Positions 17,782-27,612 of a stretch of 64,000 bases of DNA are shown one piece after another. Source of the stretch: Lacticaseibacillus suilingensis (GTDB taxonomy: Bacteria > Bacillota > Bacilli > Lactobacillales > Lactobacillaceae). How positions within the stretch are numbered: the stretch's first letter is position 1; each line of letters begins with the position of its first letter. The notes beneath the pieces are model-generated. The model saw only the letters and a list, made by a program, of their open reading frames with translations. It was not told the origin of the DNA and did not search any database. The position numbers and the translations under genes were made by a program. The DNA is taken from positions 62,001 to 126,000 of the forward strand of contig NZ_BOLV01000006.1 in assembly GCF_016861845.1 (NCBI RefSeq), in the 5' to 3' direction.

Positions 17782-18366
17782 CTAATCGAGATTGACAGTT
17801 GGAACCTTTTCGGCGCCAGGGTCAGCCTTAAAGGTCGCCTTTTGCCCCAGCCCCATCATGTTGGCAAACAGATTCTTCGGGAAAGTCACGACCGCTTGGT
17901 TGTAGTCGCGGACATCTTCGATGTAGCGTTTGCGCTCAACAGAAATGCGGTTTTCGCTGCCTTCCAGTTGGGTCATCAAGGTCTGCACGTTGCTGTTGCT
18001 CTTCAAATCAGGATAATCTTCGTTAATCGCTGACAGCAAGGTGCCCACGCTGGTGTTGATTTGCGCATCGGCCTGCGCCTTTTTAGTGGTGCTGGTGGCC
18101 TTGTTGTAGTTCTCGCGGGCCTGGGCAATCGCTGTGAAGATCTTCTCTTCATGCTTCATGGAACCCTTAACAGCGTTGACCAAATTTGGGACCAAATCCG
18201 CGCGCCGCTGCATCACATTTTCGACCTGACTCCACTGCGCTTCCACCGCTTGGTTTTCGCGTTGCAAAGAGTTGTAGGTGCTGATGCTGTAGATACCGAT
18301 AATCACCGCCACAATGCCAATCACAATCCCCGTAATGGCCACTGGGCTGAGCTTTTTCTTGTCCAT
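17782..18366 (-). CDS. LemA family protein
   Basis: 194 residues with one N-terminal membrane segment (about 11-30) and a four-helix bundle containing the family core ENVMQRRADLVPNLVNAVKG. LemA proteins are membrane-anchored with a mostly outward domain and unknown function; they are usually co-encoded with TPM proteins. GAAGGAG precedes the ATG. A structured repeat module lies upstream. Confidence 0.92.
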   Translation of the reverse strand: MDKKKLSPVAITGIVIGIVAVIIGIYSISTYNSLQRENQAVEAQWSQVENVMQRRADLVPNLVNAVKGSMKHEEKIFTAIAQARENYNKATSTTKKAQADAQINTSVGTLLSAINEDYPDLKSNSNVQTLMTQLEGSENRISVERKRYIEDVRDYNQAVVTFPKNLFANMMGLGQKATFKADPGAEKVPTVNLD

Positions 18367-18429
18367 AATTGTTCTCCTTCATGGGGTTGTGATGGTGTCA
18401 CACCCGCTTTTCTCACTCCGACCGTTATC

Positions 18430-18550
18430 GCAGAGTTACGTGCCAAAAGGCCGAAGTCGAGCAGGCAGCTACGCCAGCCCCCGAGTCCAAAGAACGGACT
18501 TGGTGGCTGGCTAGGCTACCTGTCGGCTCCAAAACCGCCTTTTGTCACAG
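18430..18550. repeat. Structured repeat module, family 2 (divergent copy)
   Basis: Nested stems: CAAAAGG/CCTTTTG outermost, then CCGA/TCGG, CAGGCAGC/GCTACCTG, GCCAGCC/GGCTGGC and CCGAGTCC/GGACTTGG around the loop AAAGAAC. The core AGCTACG...CTAGGCTA matches the modules at 28 kb, 47 kb and 61 kb, but the stems differ and still pair. It lies between trpS and lemA. Confidence 0.6.
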
Positions 18551-18568
18551 CCCCGTCCTCATTAAAAT

Positions 18569-18616
18569 GGGCTGATACCCTAAGTCTATCATGTTTCGAC
18601 TAAGGAGCATCAGCCC
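18569..18616 (-). terminator. Long hairpin after trpS
   Basis: GGGCTGAT/ATCAGCCC outside and CCTTAGTC/GACTTAGG inside, followed on the minus strand by ATTTTAATG. It probably ends trpS transcription; the T tract is imperfect. Confidence 0.6.
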
Positions 18617-18658
18617 TAAGCAGGATGTTTATCGCCGGGAATAATCCTGCACATTCAT

Positions 18659-19684
<1,026 letters not shown>

Positions 19685-19689
19685 CTAAA

Positions 19690-19905
19690 AATAAAAAGCC
19701 GTCCTATGTTGAAATCAACATAGGACGGCTGATGCGCGGTACCACCTAACTTCATCCAAAAACTGGATGCTCTCGTTGGCTTAAGGCGCACCCACCGAGC
19801 GTCTTGTGTGAGCCAATTCACTCACCCCCGTGGTCGTCTTTCCAGTTTCGACGGCTTCCTGCACACGCTTGGGTTAGCTACTCATCACACGCATTGACGC
19901 GAATA
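19690..19905 (-). promoter_or_regulatory. T-box riboswitch of trpS
   Basis: On the minus strand the T-box sequence AGGTGGTACCGCG (19735-19747) is followed by a terminator stem AGCCGTCCTATGTTG/CAACATAGGACGGCT (19697-19730) and a T-rich tail. Upstream lies a long stem I region. A TGG in the segment AATTGGCTCAC is the candidate Trp specifier. Uncharged tRNA-Trp would stabilise the antiterminator. Confidence 0.92.
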
Positions 19906-19912
19906 TACTTTG

Positions 19913-19941
19913 ATGATAGCTAAGGCGGCGGTTAAAGTCAA
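19913..19941 (-). promoter_or_regulatory. trpS promoter
   Basis: TTGACT (-35, 19936-19941) and TATCAT (-10, 19913-19918) separated by exactly 17 bp on the minus strand, placing the start point just before the T-box leader. Confidence 0.85.
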
Positions 19942-19973
19942 TTACAGCCCGCAAAGCCGGGACATTAGAGGCC

Positions 19974-20133
19974 GGGCAGGGCAGCCTCCGCAGCATGGGG
20001 CTGGAACGGGGTGGCCAGCGCTTTGAGCCTCGCCTTGCGAGTCTCAAAGTCGCGGCTTGTTCTAAGCCAGTAAAGACCACTGGCTAAGAACAATTTCACC
20101 CCTGAGCCCCTTGCTGCTCCGGCTGCCCTGCCC
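19974..20133. ncRNA. Perfectly nested structured element C
   Basis: Nested arms: GGGCAGGGCAGCC/GGCTGCCCTGCCC (13 bp, perfect), GCAGCA/TGCTGC, GGGGCT/AGCCCC and GGGGTG/CACCCC. Two hairpins sit inside: CTTTGAG/CTCAAAG, and TTGTTCTTAGCCAG-like arms around 20059-20092. Read on the minus strand, the linker between the two hairpins is GCCGCGA, which also occurs in elements A and B. Further small inverted repeats continue to about 20215. The 552-base gap 19676-20227 holds no gene besides this and the T-box. Type and strand are uncertain. Confidence 0.5.
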
Positions 20134-20227
20134 TACATCGATGGCTGACTGATCAATCCGCCTAATTGAAAGCGGCGACTCAAGTGATCATCTCGACGGC
20201 TTTAAGCCGGCCTAGCCAAGTCTGTCG

Positions 20228-21553
20228 TTATAGTAAATAGCTCAAATCGCTGGCCTCGCTTGGGTAAGCAAAAATCATGGCGTTGACGGCTTCTGCGGTT
20301 AAGTGCTGATTGATTGCCACCGTGAGGACGTTGATCAGGTCTTCGGCACTGCTGGATACCACCACGGCGCCGACCACTTCATCAGTGGCTTTTGCTTTGA
20401 TGATAGTGACGCTGGCGTGGGGCTCCAAGGTGCGGTTATAAGTGTACCAGTGCGTGACATCCTGGGTGTTGATGGTATAGTAGTCGGGCGCGGCCTTAGC
20501 TTCGGCTTCGCTCAGGCCAACTTGGGCCACTTCCAAAGCGCCATACACCGTGACCGGAATGGCTGGGTAAGTGATAGGCTCGGTGTCACCAAGAATTTGG
20601 GCGGCGACATAGCGGCCTTCATAGCCGGCGACTGGCGTAAGCTTCGGCTGGGTTTTCGCCACGACGTCCCCAATGGCATAGACATGGGGATTGCTGGTTT
20701 GCAGGTGGTCGTTGACCAGGATACCTTGTGGCGTAGACCGAATGCGGCCGCGATTGAGCATCAGTTGGTCATCCGGGCGCCGGCCCATGGCGGCGAAGAC
20801 TTGTTGCACATCCAGCGTGAAATCCGGTGCCATCAGCCGCACGCCGTTGCCAAGCGGTTCAATGGCATCCAAGGTAACGTTCTTGTGGAAATAAACGTGG
20901 CCGGTCGCCATTTCGGTTTCCAAGGCGGTCACCGCAGCGGCTGGGAAGGCGCGCAAGGCGCGGTCACCGTGCATGATGATATGCACTTCCGCCCCGGCAG
21001 CCGCGGCGATGTTAGCCAGTTCCATGCCCACATAGCCGGCGCCGATGAAGGCAATTTTCTGCGGCATTTGCGGCATTTCAAGAAAATCACGACTGGTTTG
21101 CACTAAGCTACTGCCAGGAACATTGGGCAGCACCGGCTGCAAGCCAGTGGCAATAATGATGTCAGCGCCCCAAAAGGACTGCTCGCCTACCACAATGGTT
21201 TGCTCATCCACAAAATGCGCTTCGCCGTCGACCACCGCGATGCGTTGATCCACCAAACCAGCTCGCGTCCCAGTAGGCACCGTTTCGGTGTAGCTGGTTT
21301 TAAAGGCCATCAGGTTCGGCCAGTTGATGTCGGGAATGCCGACGAGGCCCGCCCGCGTCATTCGCGCGGCGCGCTTTTTAGCCTGAACCGCACTATACAG
21401 CATTTTCTTGGGGTCACAGCCGTAATTGGGGCAGGTGCCGCCCCATAAGTCGCGCTCCACCACTAGCACCCGCTTGCCGCCAGCGGCCAAAGGATACGCC
21501 GCAGCCAGGCCGCCAGGGCCGCCGCCGATAACAATGACATCGTACTTTTCCAT
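20228..21553 (-). CDS. FAD-dependent pyridine nucleotide-disulfide oxidoreductase
   Basis: 441 residues with FAD-binding VIVIGGGPGGLAAAYPLA at the N terminus, a redox disulfide in GGTCPNYGCDPKK, the NAD(P) fold IAFIGAGYVGMELA, the VYAIGDV box and a dimerization domain. This is the glutathione reductase/lipoamide dehydrogenase superfamily. The usual C-terminal HPTxSE active-site base is replaced by YPSEAS, so classic disulfide reductase chemistry may be altered. The start at 21553 has AGGAGG 9 nt upstream. It follows an osmolyte transporter by 67 bp. The substrate is unknown. Confidence 0.88.
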   Translation of the reverse strand: MEKYDVIVIGGGPGGLAAAYPLAAGGKRVLVVERDLWGGTCPNYGCDPKKMLYSAVQAKKRAARMTRAGLVGIPDINWPNLMAFKTSYTETVPTGTRAGLVDQRIAVVDGEAHFVDEQTIVVGEQSFWGADIIIATGLQPVLPNVPGSSLVQTSRDFLEMPQMPQKIAFIGAGYVGMELANIAAAAGAEVHIIMHGDRALRAFPAAAVTALETEMATGHVYFHKNVTLDAIEPLGNGVRLMAPDFTLDVQQVFAAMGRRPDDQLMLNRGRIRSTPQGILVNDHLQTSNPHVYAIGDVVAKTQPKLTPVAGYEGRYVAAQILGDTEPITYPAIPVTVYGALEVAQVGLSEAEAKAAPDYYTINTQDVTHWYTYNRTLEPHASVTIIKAKATDEVVGAVVVSSSAEDLINVLTVAINQHLTAEAVNAMIFAYPSEASDLSYLL

Positions 21554-21620
21554 AGGATCAAACCTCCTGAAAGTCAGCGTTTTTGATGCGTGAAAGGAGC
21601 ACACTAATGAAATCTCACAA

Positions 21621-22550
21621 CTATTTCGCCTTCGCCAGATACCCCAGCACTTGCGAGGCATTCAACTTAAAGTTACCTGCTTGCGCCGTCACTGTCACGT
21701 GTTTACCCTCGGCCAGAGGCCCTAACACCACTTGCAGCGGCGTGTCTTCAGCATAACTGCCTTGCTCGGTGGTCGGGGTGCCAAAACTGGCCAGTTCAAA
21801 AATTGGCGTGTCCAGCAGCGCCGGCGCCGCGCCGGCAAAGAAGTCCGACACGAAACTGGTGGCGGGGTTGGCGGCAATTTCTTCTGGCGTAGCGACTTGC
21901 AGCAGCTTGCCAGAGCGCATCACCGCGATGCGATCGCCCAGCTTCATGGCTTCATTCATGTCATGCGTAACGAAGACAATGGTGGTTTTGAGCTTACGAT
22001 GCAGCCGCAGCACCATGTCTTGTAGGCTGGTGCGGGAAATGGGATCTAGCGCCGAGAACGGTTCATCCATCAAAACCATCGGCGGCTTGGAAGCCAGGGC
22101 CCGGCAGATGCCAACACGTTGCTGTTCACCACCGGACAGTTCATCTGGCATGCGGTCGCGATATTTCTCTGGGGCGAGGTCGACTGCCTCGAGCATCTCA
22201 TCCACCCGCTGCTTGATTTGATCTTTCGGCCAGTGTTTCATCTGGGGAATCAGCGCAATATTGGCGCCAACGGTCATGTTCGGAAACAGGGCAATCTGTT
22301 GCAAGACATAGCCAATGTTCCAGCGCAAATCGCGCAAATCTGTATCAATCAGGCGCTTATCATTGAAGTAAATATCGCCATCGGTGGGCTCAATCAGTCG
22401 GTTGATCATTTTCAAAGTGGTGGTTTTCCCAGAGCCAGAGGCCCCGACCAGCACGAACAGCTCCCCTTCCCCAATCGTCAAGGACAAGTCCTCGACCACG
22501 GCGCGGCCATCGTAGCGCTTGGTGACATGGTCAAATTTTAAGACGTTCAT
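21621..22550 (-). CDS. Quaternary-amine ABC importer, ATP-binding subunit
   Basis: 309 residues: Walker A GASGSGKTT, signature LSGGEQQRVGICRAL, Walker B VLMDEPFSALD, H-loop THDMNEA, followed by a ~70-residue C-terminal extension in the position where relatives carry CBS domains. The family (OpuCA/ProV-like) powers import of glycine betaine, carnitine or choline for osmoprotection. The ATG shares one base with the stop of the permease gene upstream (TGATG), so the two are co-translated. Confidence 0.9.
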   Translation of the reverse strand: MNVLKFDHVTKRYDGRAVVEDLSLTIGEGELFVLVGASGSGKTTTLKMINRLIEPTDGDIYFNDKRLIDTDLRDLRWNIGYVLQQIALFPNMTVGANIALIPQMKHWPKDQIKQRVDEMLEAVDLAPEKYRDRMPDELSGGEQQRVGICRALASKPPMVLMDEPFSALDPISRTSLQDMVLRLHRKLKTTIVFVTHDMNEAMKLGDRIAVMRSGKLLQVATPEEIAANPATSFVSDFFAGAAPALLDTPIFELASFGTPTTEQGSYAEDTPLQVVLGPLAEGKHVTVTAQAGNFKLNASQVLGYLAKAK

Positions 22551-24082
22551 CAGCGCGCCTCCTTGAGCAAGCCATGGGCCTTTAGGTAAGCTTTGGCCAC
22601 TTTGGCCGCACTTTGCCCTTTCACATTGACTTGGTAGTTCATTTCCTGCATTTCCGGTTCCGTGATGCGATTAGCCAATTGATTCAAGGCTTTGACCACC
22701 TGCGGATGCGCTTTGGCAAAATCCTGACGCATCAGCGGGGCGCCACGATACACCGGAAACAGCTGCTTGTCGTCTTTCAGCGCCAGCAGGTGATACTGGC
22801 GGATTTGCGAATCGGTTGAGTAGCCATCGGTGACCTGCACCTGACCGCCATCCAGCGCTTGATACCGCAGTGAGGCATCGAGGGTCTTCACATTAAAGGT
22901 CAAACCATACAAACTTTGGATGCCTTTGTACCCGTCTTGCCGGGAGTTGAACTCCAAATCAAAGCCGGCTTTGAGCGGCGTGGCAAACTGATTGAGCTGT
23001 GATAATTTGGTGATTTGGTGAGCTTTAGCAAAATCCTGCTTCACCACCACGGCATAAGTATTATTGTATTTCATCGGTTTGCCCATGGTCAGCTGCTGCT
23101 GATTAAGCAGCTTTTCCGCAATCGGGTAGCTGTCGGCGCCATTAGCAATGGCCTGATTTTGCTTGGCCGTGGGTTTCACCAAACTAGTGACCACGGTGCC
23201 GGTAAATTCAGGATAGACATCAATTTTTTTACTCTTCAACGCATTAAAAAGAAAGCTGGTTTGGCCAAAGTTAGGCTTCAGGCTGACTTTGACATTGGCG
23301 TCCGCTTGTTCAATCAATTGCTTGTACATATTGATCAAAATCTCAGGCTCGCTCCCCAGCTTGCCAGCCACCACGATGGTTTCCGGCTGTGGGGCAATCG
23401 CCTGATACACGGCAGTGCCGCCAAAAGCCAACGCTAAGGCCGCTAGCACGCCCACTGACACCCGCCATGGCCATTTTTGCAGCCGCGCGATGAACCAGGA
23501 AAACACTAGCGCAAGCAGCGCCGCAGCAATGGCGCCCAGCAGGGTCAAGGTCGTGTCATTACGGTTGATGCCAAGCAAAATAAACGTCCCCAGGCCACCA
23601 CCACCGACCAACGCCGCCAAGGTGGCGGTGCCGATAATCAGTACGGTGGCAGTGCGAATGCCGCCGATAATCACCGGCATCGCCAGTGGCAGCTGCACCT
23701 TCACCAGCTTCAGCGGCTTCGACATTCCAAAGGCATCCGCTGCCTCGGTGTAAGCTGGATCAATCTCGTGCAGGCCCGTGTATGTATTTTGAAAAATCGG
23801 CAGCAAGGCGTACACCACCAGCGCGATAATGGCGGGCGCCGTGCCAATGCCGACAATGGGAATCAGTAACCCCAAAAGCGCCAGTGAGGGAATGGTTTGG
23901 AGCACCCCAGTCACCTGAAGCAGCGCCCCGGCAAAACGCGGGTGGTTTTGCGCCCAAATTCCCAACGGCACCGCAATTAATAACGCCAGTAGCAAAGCAA
24001 TCAGCGACAGTTGAATATGTTCGCCGAGCGCCGCCAGCAGGTCACCGCGCCGGGTCAGGAAGGTCTCCCATAAGTTCTGCAT
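22550..24082 (-). CDS. Quaternary-amine ABC importer, permease fused to substrate-binding protein
   Basis: 510 residues in two parts. Residues 1 to about 220 form the membrane permease with the EAA-type loop EAADAFGMSKPLKLVKVQLP. Residues from about 232 form an OpuAC-type binding domain, facing outward and tethered to the membrane. Such permease-receptor fusions are known in this transporter family. The ligand is probably glycine betaine, carnitine or choline. GGAGG precedes the ATG. The gene is divergent from helD. Confidence 0.92.
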   Translation of the reverse strand: MQNLWETFLTRRGDLLAALGEHIQLSLIALLLALLIAVPLGIWAQNHPRFAGALLQVTGVLQTIPSLALLGLLIPIVGIGTAPAIIALVVYALLPIFQNTYTGLHEIDPAYTEAADAFGMSKPLKLVKVQLPLAMPVIIGGIRTATVLIIGTATLAALVGGGGLGTFILLGINRNDTTLTLLGAIAAALLALVFSWFIARLQKWPWRVSVGVLAALALAFGGTAVYQAIAPQPETIVVAGKLGSEPEILINMYKQLIEQADANVKVSLKPNFGQTSFLFNALKSKKIDVYPEFTGTVVTSLVKPTAKQNQAIANGADSYPIAEKLLNQQQLTMGKPMKYNNTYAVVVKQDFAKAHQITKLSQLNQFATPLKAGFDLEFNSRQDGYKGIQSLYGLTFNVKTLDASLRYQALDGGQVQVTDGYSTDSQIRQYHLLALKDDKQLFPVYRGAPLMRQDFAKAHPQVVKALNQLANRITEPEMQEMNYQVNVKGQSAAKVAKAYLKAHGLLKEAR

Positions 24083-24163
24083 GTTGCGCCTCCAAGGCTT
24101 TTATTGATACTTTAATCATAACATAGCTGACAAATCGTAAGCGAACAGCCGTGCGCTGCTCGC

Positions 24164-24192
24164 TTTACTTTTGCGCGCCGGTGCCCTAAACT
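24164..24192 (+). promoter_or_regulatory. helD promoter
   Basis: TTTACT (24164-24169) and TAAACT (24187-24192) with a 17-bp spacer, 33 bp before the helD start. Confidence 0.65.
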
Positions 24193-24225
24193 AGTAGGAC
24201 GATTTCACCAAAGGAGGCCTTCGCT

Positions 24226-26511
24226 GTGCAAAATATGACTCAAGCCGAAGAACAAACCCGGGTGGACTGGGTGCGCAGTCGCATCAAGGCCAGATTGGTC
24301 GCCATTGCCGATCAAATCGCCAAGGCGCATGCGGAAACCACCCGCATCGAGCAGGCATACGGCGAAGCCACTCGCGTTAACGTCACCGAAATCGATGACC
24401 GGATGGAAACCAACGCTGCCGTCCAGCAGCAGAAAACCATGGTTGCCCGTGCGGTGGAAAACGAAATGATTCTCGCAAGCGAGCAAAAGCGGCTCCGGCT
24501 CTTACAAGACAACCCGTATTTCGGCCGCATCGACATCATTCAAGACGGCCAGCCTGACACTTTGTACATTGGTCTGGGCACTTTCATCGACAGCGATGAT
24601 GAATTTTTGGTGTATGACTGGCGGGCCCCGATTGCCGCCATTTACTACAACGGCACATTGGGGCCAGTCACCTACGCTGCCCCGTTTGGCCCCGAAACCG
24701 TGCAGCTGGTCAACAAACGCCAGTTCACCATTCAAAATGGCCACATCACCAATATGTTCGATACCGATGAAACCGTCGGCGACGAAATCCTGCAAGCCGT
24801 GCTGGGTGCGCAAAGCGACATCTATATGAAGAACATCGTCGCCACCATTCAACAGGAACAAAATGACATCATCCGCGACACCAGCCACGACTTGCTGGTG
24901 GTGCAAGGGGTCGCCGGTTCAGGGAAAACTTCCGCGGTGCTCCAGCGCGTTGCCTACCTGCTGTACCACAGTCAAAGCGGTTTGGACGCCGATCAAATGG
25001 TGCTCTTTTCGCCCAACCAGCTGTTTGCCAACTACATTTCCGCCGTGCTGCCCAGTTTAGGGGAAAAGAACATGCGCCAGGCCACCTTAGGCGAATTTTT
25101 GGCCAAGCGTTTCTCTGGATTGCATGTGGAAACCTTGTTCGAACGCTATGAACGCGACTTAAATGGCCTCCCGGCAGCAGCCAAAACCATGCGGCGCTAC
25201 AAGGAAGACGCCGCCTACTTAACTGCCCTGAAAACTTACGCCAACACACCCGGCCAGATTCCCTACTTTGTCGACATCGTCCTGAACGGTGAAGTCTTCT
25301 TCGCCGCCAGTACGATTGCCAAAATTTACGCCAGCCAGCCGGCGCAAGCCACCGCGGCCAACAAATTCCTCGACACCAAAAATACGCTCATTCGCCGCCT
25401 GAAAACCCGCATCAAAATGGCGGTGTATGAAGACTGGGTGCAAGACGCCTTGGGCAGCTTAAGCGATGAGCAGATTCGCGACTTTTTGCAGGACCGCCGC
25501 TTCGACACCGGCGAAGACGAGCAGCGTTATATTGCCACCCAGCTCGTCAAGCAGGCCTTCGCCCCGGTGTATGATGCCATCTACAATGACTACTTCTTGG
25601 ATCCGTATGAAGATTACGCACGCTTCTTGAGCCAATGCCAAGCGCCGGTGAACGCGGCGGTGTGGCAAGAGATGATCACCGCTTACCGCCAAGACTTGGA
25701 ACAACATGTCCTGCGCCTCAGCGATGCCGCCCCGATTCTGTACCTGCGTGATTTGATTGCTGGCACTGGCCGTAACCACAACATTCAATATGTCTTCATT
25801 GATGAAATGCAGGATTACAGCATGGCGCAGCTGCGCTATTTGCACTTCGCCTTCCCTAAAGCCAAGCTGACTCTGCTGGGCGATGCGCGCCAAGATGTTT
25901 TCAGCAGCGACTATGCGCCGAGTGATTTCAGCCACGAAATCAAAACCGTCTTTCCGCGCAGCAGCATGCGGCTCATTGCCTTGAACCGCAGCTATCGGTC
26001 CACGCTGCCCATCACCAACTTCGCCAAAGCCTTTTTGCCGGCCAGTGATCACATTCAGGCCTTCAACCGCGACGGTCAAAAACCGCAGGTGCTCACCCTG
26101 CCCCGCACGGACTTCCGCAACGGCCTCATCAAGCAGGTGACCCAACTCCTCGCCACCAACACAACGGTGGCGATTTTGACCCGGGATATGCAAACCGCCG
26201 AGCAGCTGTTCACGACGCTCCAGCTCGACGTGCCGATTACCCTGCTCTCACCCAATGACCATCAGATGCAAACCGGCTGTGTGATTTTACCGGTTTACCT
26301 GGCCAAAGGGCTCGAATTCGATGCGGTGATTGGCTTTGACGTTTCGCAAGCGACGTACAAACACCCCGGCGACCGCGATACCTTGTACACCTTGGCCTCC
26401 CGCGCTTTGCACACCTTGGTTTTGATCAGTTTGGACGCACCGAGTCCGCTGTTAACCAGCCTTGACCCCAGTTTGTACACGAATCAGCCAGCCGCACAAA
26501 TCCACTCATAA
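24226..26511 (+). CDS. helD: RNA polymerase recycling helicase HelD
   Basis: 761 residues of UvrD/Rep-like superfamily 1 ATPase. The N-terminal coiled-coil arm (about 1-80) is followed by the DWRAPIAAIYY segment, Walker A GVAGSGKT (228-235), FIDEMQDYS as motif II and LNRSYRST later. In HelD proteins this ATPase opens and recycles stalled RNA polymerase; it is not a true DNA unwinder. The start is GTG at 24226, with AAGGAGG 8 nt upstream; an ATG three codons on is the alternative. A 17-bp-spaced promoter lies just upstream. Confidence 0.9.
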   Translation: MQNMTQAEEQTRVDWVRSRIKARLVAIADQIAKAHAETTRIEQAYGEATRVNVTEIDDRMETNAAVQQQKTMVARAVENEMILASEQKRLRLLQDNPYFGRIDIIQDGQPDTLYIGLGTFIDSDDEFLVYDWRAPIAAIYYNGTLGPVTYAAPFGPETVQLVNKRQFTIQNGHITNMFDTDETVGDEILQAVLGAQSDIYMKNIVATIQQEQNDIIRDTSHDLLVVQGVAGSGKTSAVLQRVAYLLYHSQSGLDADQMVLFSPNQLFANYISAVLPSLGEKNMRQATLGEFLAKRFSGLHVETLFERYERDLNGLPAAAKTMRRYKEDAAYLTALKTYANTPGQIPYFVDIVLNGEVFFAASTIAKIYASQPAQATAANKFLDTKNTLIRRLKTRIKMAVYEDWVQDALGSLSDEQIRDFLQDRRFDTGEDEQRYIATQLVKQAFAPVYDAIYNDYFLDPYEDYARFLSQCQAPVNAAVWQEMITAYRQDLEQHVLRLSDAAPILYLRDLIAGTGRNHNIQYVFIDEMQDYSMAQLRYLHFAFPKAKLTLLGDARQDVFSSDYAPSDFSHEIKTVFPRSSMRLIALNRSYRSTLPITNFAKAFLPASDHIQAFNRDGQKPQVLTLPRTDFRNGLIKQVTQLLATNTTVAILTRDMQTAEQLFTTLQLDVPITLLSPNDHQMQTGCVILPVYLAKGLEFDAVIGFDVSQATYKHPGDRDTLYTLASRALHTLVLISLDAPSPLLTSLDPSLYTNQPAAQIHS

Positions 26512-26514
26512 CGC

Positions 26515-26553
26515 AAAGACCGCCATCGTCCAGTTTGGACAATGACGGTCTTT
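26515..26553. terminator. Bidirectional terminator after helD
   Basis: AAAGACCG and CGGTCTTT arms with inner GTCC/GGAC, followed by TTTTTC on the plus strand. It lies between convergent genes and can serve both. Confidence 0.88.
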
Positions 26554-26572
26554 TTCTTACTTTGACCCCAGA

Positions 26573-27502
26573 TTAACGGTTAATGGACCGTGCCATCCGG
26601 GAGATGGTATGCCGCTCGCCGCGAATCGCGCGGCTTAAGGCGTAAAGATTTTCGAGTGGTGACACGACGCCCCAGCCGGCATCCCCCATGTGTTGAATGT
26701 CGACACCATCGATTTTATTGCGAATAGCGATTGACTCCACATAGCTGGCGCCAGAGCCTTCCTGCGACGTGCCAATGGTGCTCATCACTAGCGCGTCATG
26801 GGCGTGTGCCAGTTGCACCACAGCCTTAATGTCAGCATCATCGAGCCCTGGCACGGTCCCAACCGCTGGCACCAAAATGACATCAGCCCCAGCCTCTAGG
26901 AAGCTTTGCGTGGCTTCCACGGAGACCACCGGTTCGTTTACGCCAGCGCCGTGCATTTTACCAGCGATGATCAAACCGCTGAAGACGCGCTTGGCCACTT
27001 TGATGTTAGCGGCGATTTGAGCGTTGGTAACACCGGTGCCAGGATTGCCGGTCAGGCAGACAAAATTCATCCCGAGTTTTTCCGCTTCAATCAAAGTCTT
27101 TTCTGAGGCCATCCGCCCTTCAGGAATGACGCGGCGGTTCTCCGCCATGTCAGCATCAGGATCCACCGGCTCAAGGTTGACGCCGATGGGCCGGCCGACC
27201 AGCTTCTGCAGGCGATGAATGCTTTCGCCATCATGATGCGGCTTGGCTGTGGCCAGTGTTTCTTCGCCGGGATACAAGCCCAAAATCACCGGATTAAACA
27301 CATCCAGCACATTCAGCAAAATCAAATCCGCGCCAAACGCCGCCGCAATTTCGGCGGTGGTGATGCCATCACCAGGCTCATGCAGCACCACATTCTCTGA
27401 CAGCACCGTGCGCCCTTCTGAGGCCTTGATGCTTTGCTTTAATTCCTCACCATTCATGGCCAATACCTCACTGGTATTGGCACTAATCAAACGTTTTACC
27501 AT
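26573..27502 (-). CDS. Conserved TIM-barrel-like protein of unknown function
   Basis: 309 residues, soluble. The pattern of alternating hydrophobic strands (ADLILLNV, GMNFVCLTGNPGTGVTN, GADVILVPAVGTVPGLDD, ALVMSTIGTSQEGSG) suggests a TIM barrel with phosphate-binding loops. Related lactobacillar proteins are variously labelled PEP-phosphonomutase-like or haloacid dehalogenase-like (possibly DUF7916). I do not recognise a proven activity. AAGGAGG precedes the ATG. It stands alone between two terminators. Confidence 0.6.
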   Translation of the reverse strand: MVKRLISANTSEVLAMNGEELKQSIKASEGRTVLSENVVLHEPGDGITTAEIAAAFGADLILLNVLDVFNPVILGLYPGEETLATAKPHHDGESIHRLQKLVGRPIGVNLEPVDPDADMAENRRVIPEGRMASEKTLIEAEKLGMNFVCLTGNPGTGVTNAQIAANIKVAKRVFSGLIIAGKMHGAGVNEPVVSVEATQSFLEAGADVILVPAVGTVPGLDDADIKAVVQLAHAHDALVMSTIGTSQEGSGASYVESIAIRNKIDGVDIQHMGDAGWGVVSPLENLYALSRAIRGERHTISRMARSINR

Positions 27503-27590
27503 GCGAATTCCTCCTTGTGCTTAAACCGCTTACAGACTCGAGGGTACACTTACGCCGGGCGCGGTTCAAGTCTGCCAACCACATAAAAAA

Positions 27591-27608
27591 GCACCGCAAA
27601 CGCGATGC
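27591..27608 (-). terminator. Terminator for the CPBP gene
   Basis: GCATCGC and GCGGTGC form a 7-bp stem with a GTTT loop, followed on the minus strand by TTTTTT. Confidence 0.8.
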
Positions 27609-27612
27609 CTGA

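Noticed and set aside
21554-21661. N-terminal extension of the flavoprotein
   Set aside because: It overlaps the end of the ABC ATPase gene and would precede the FAD motif by 36 unrelated residues; the AGGAGG site supports 21553.
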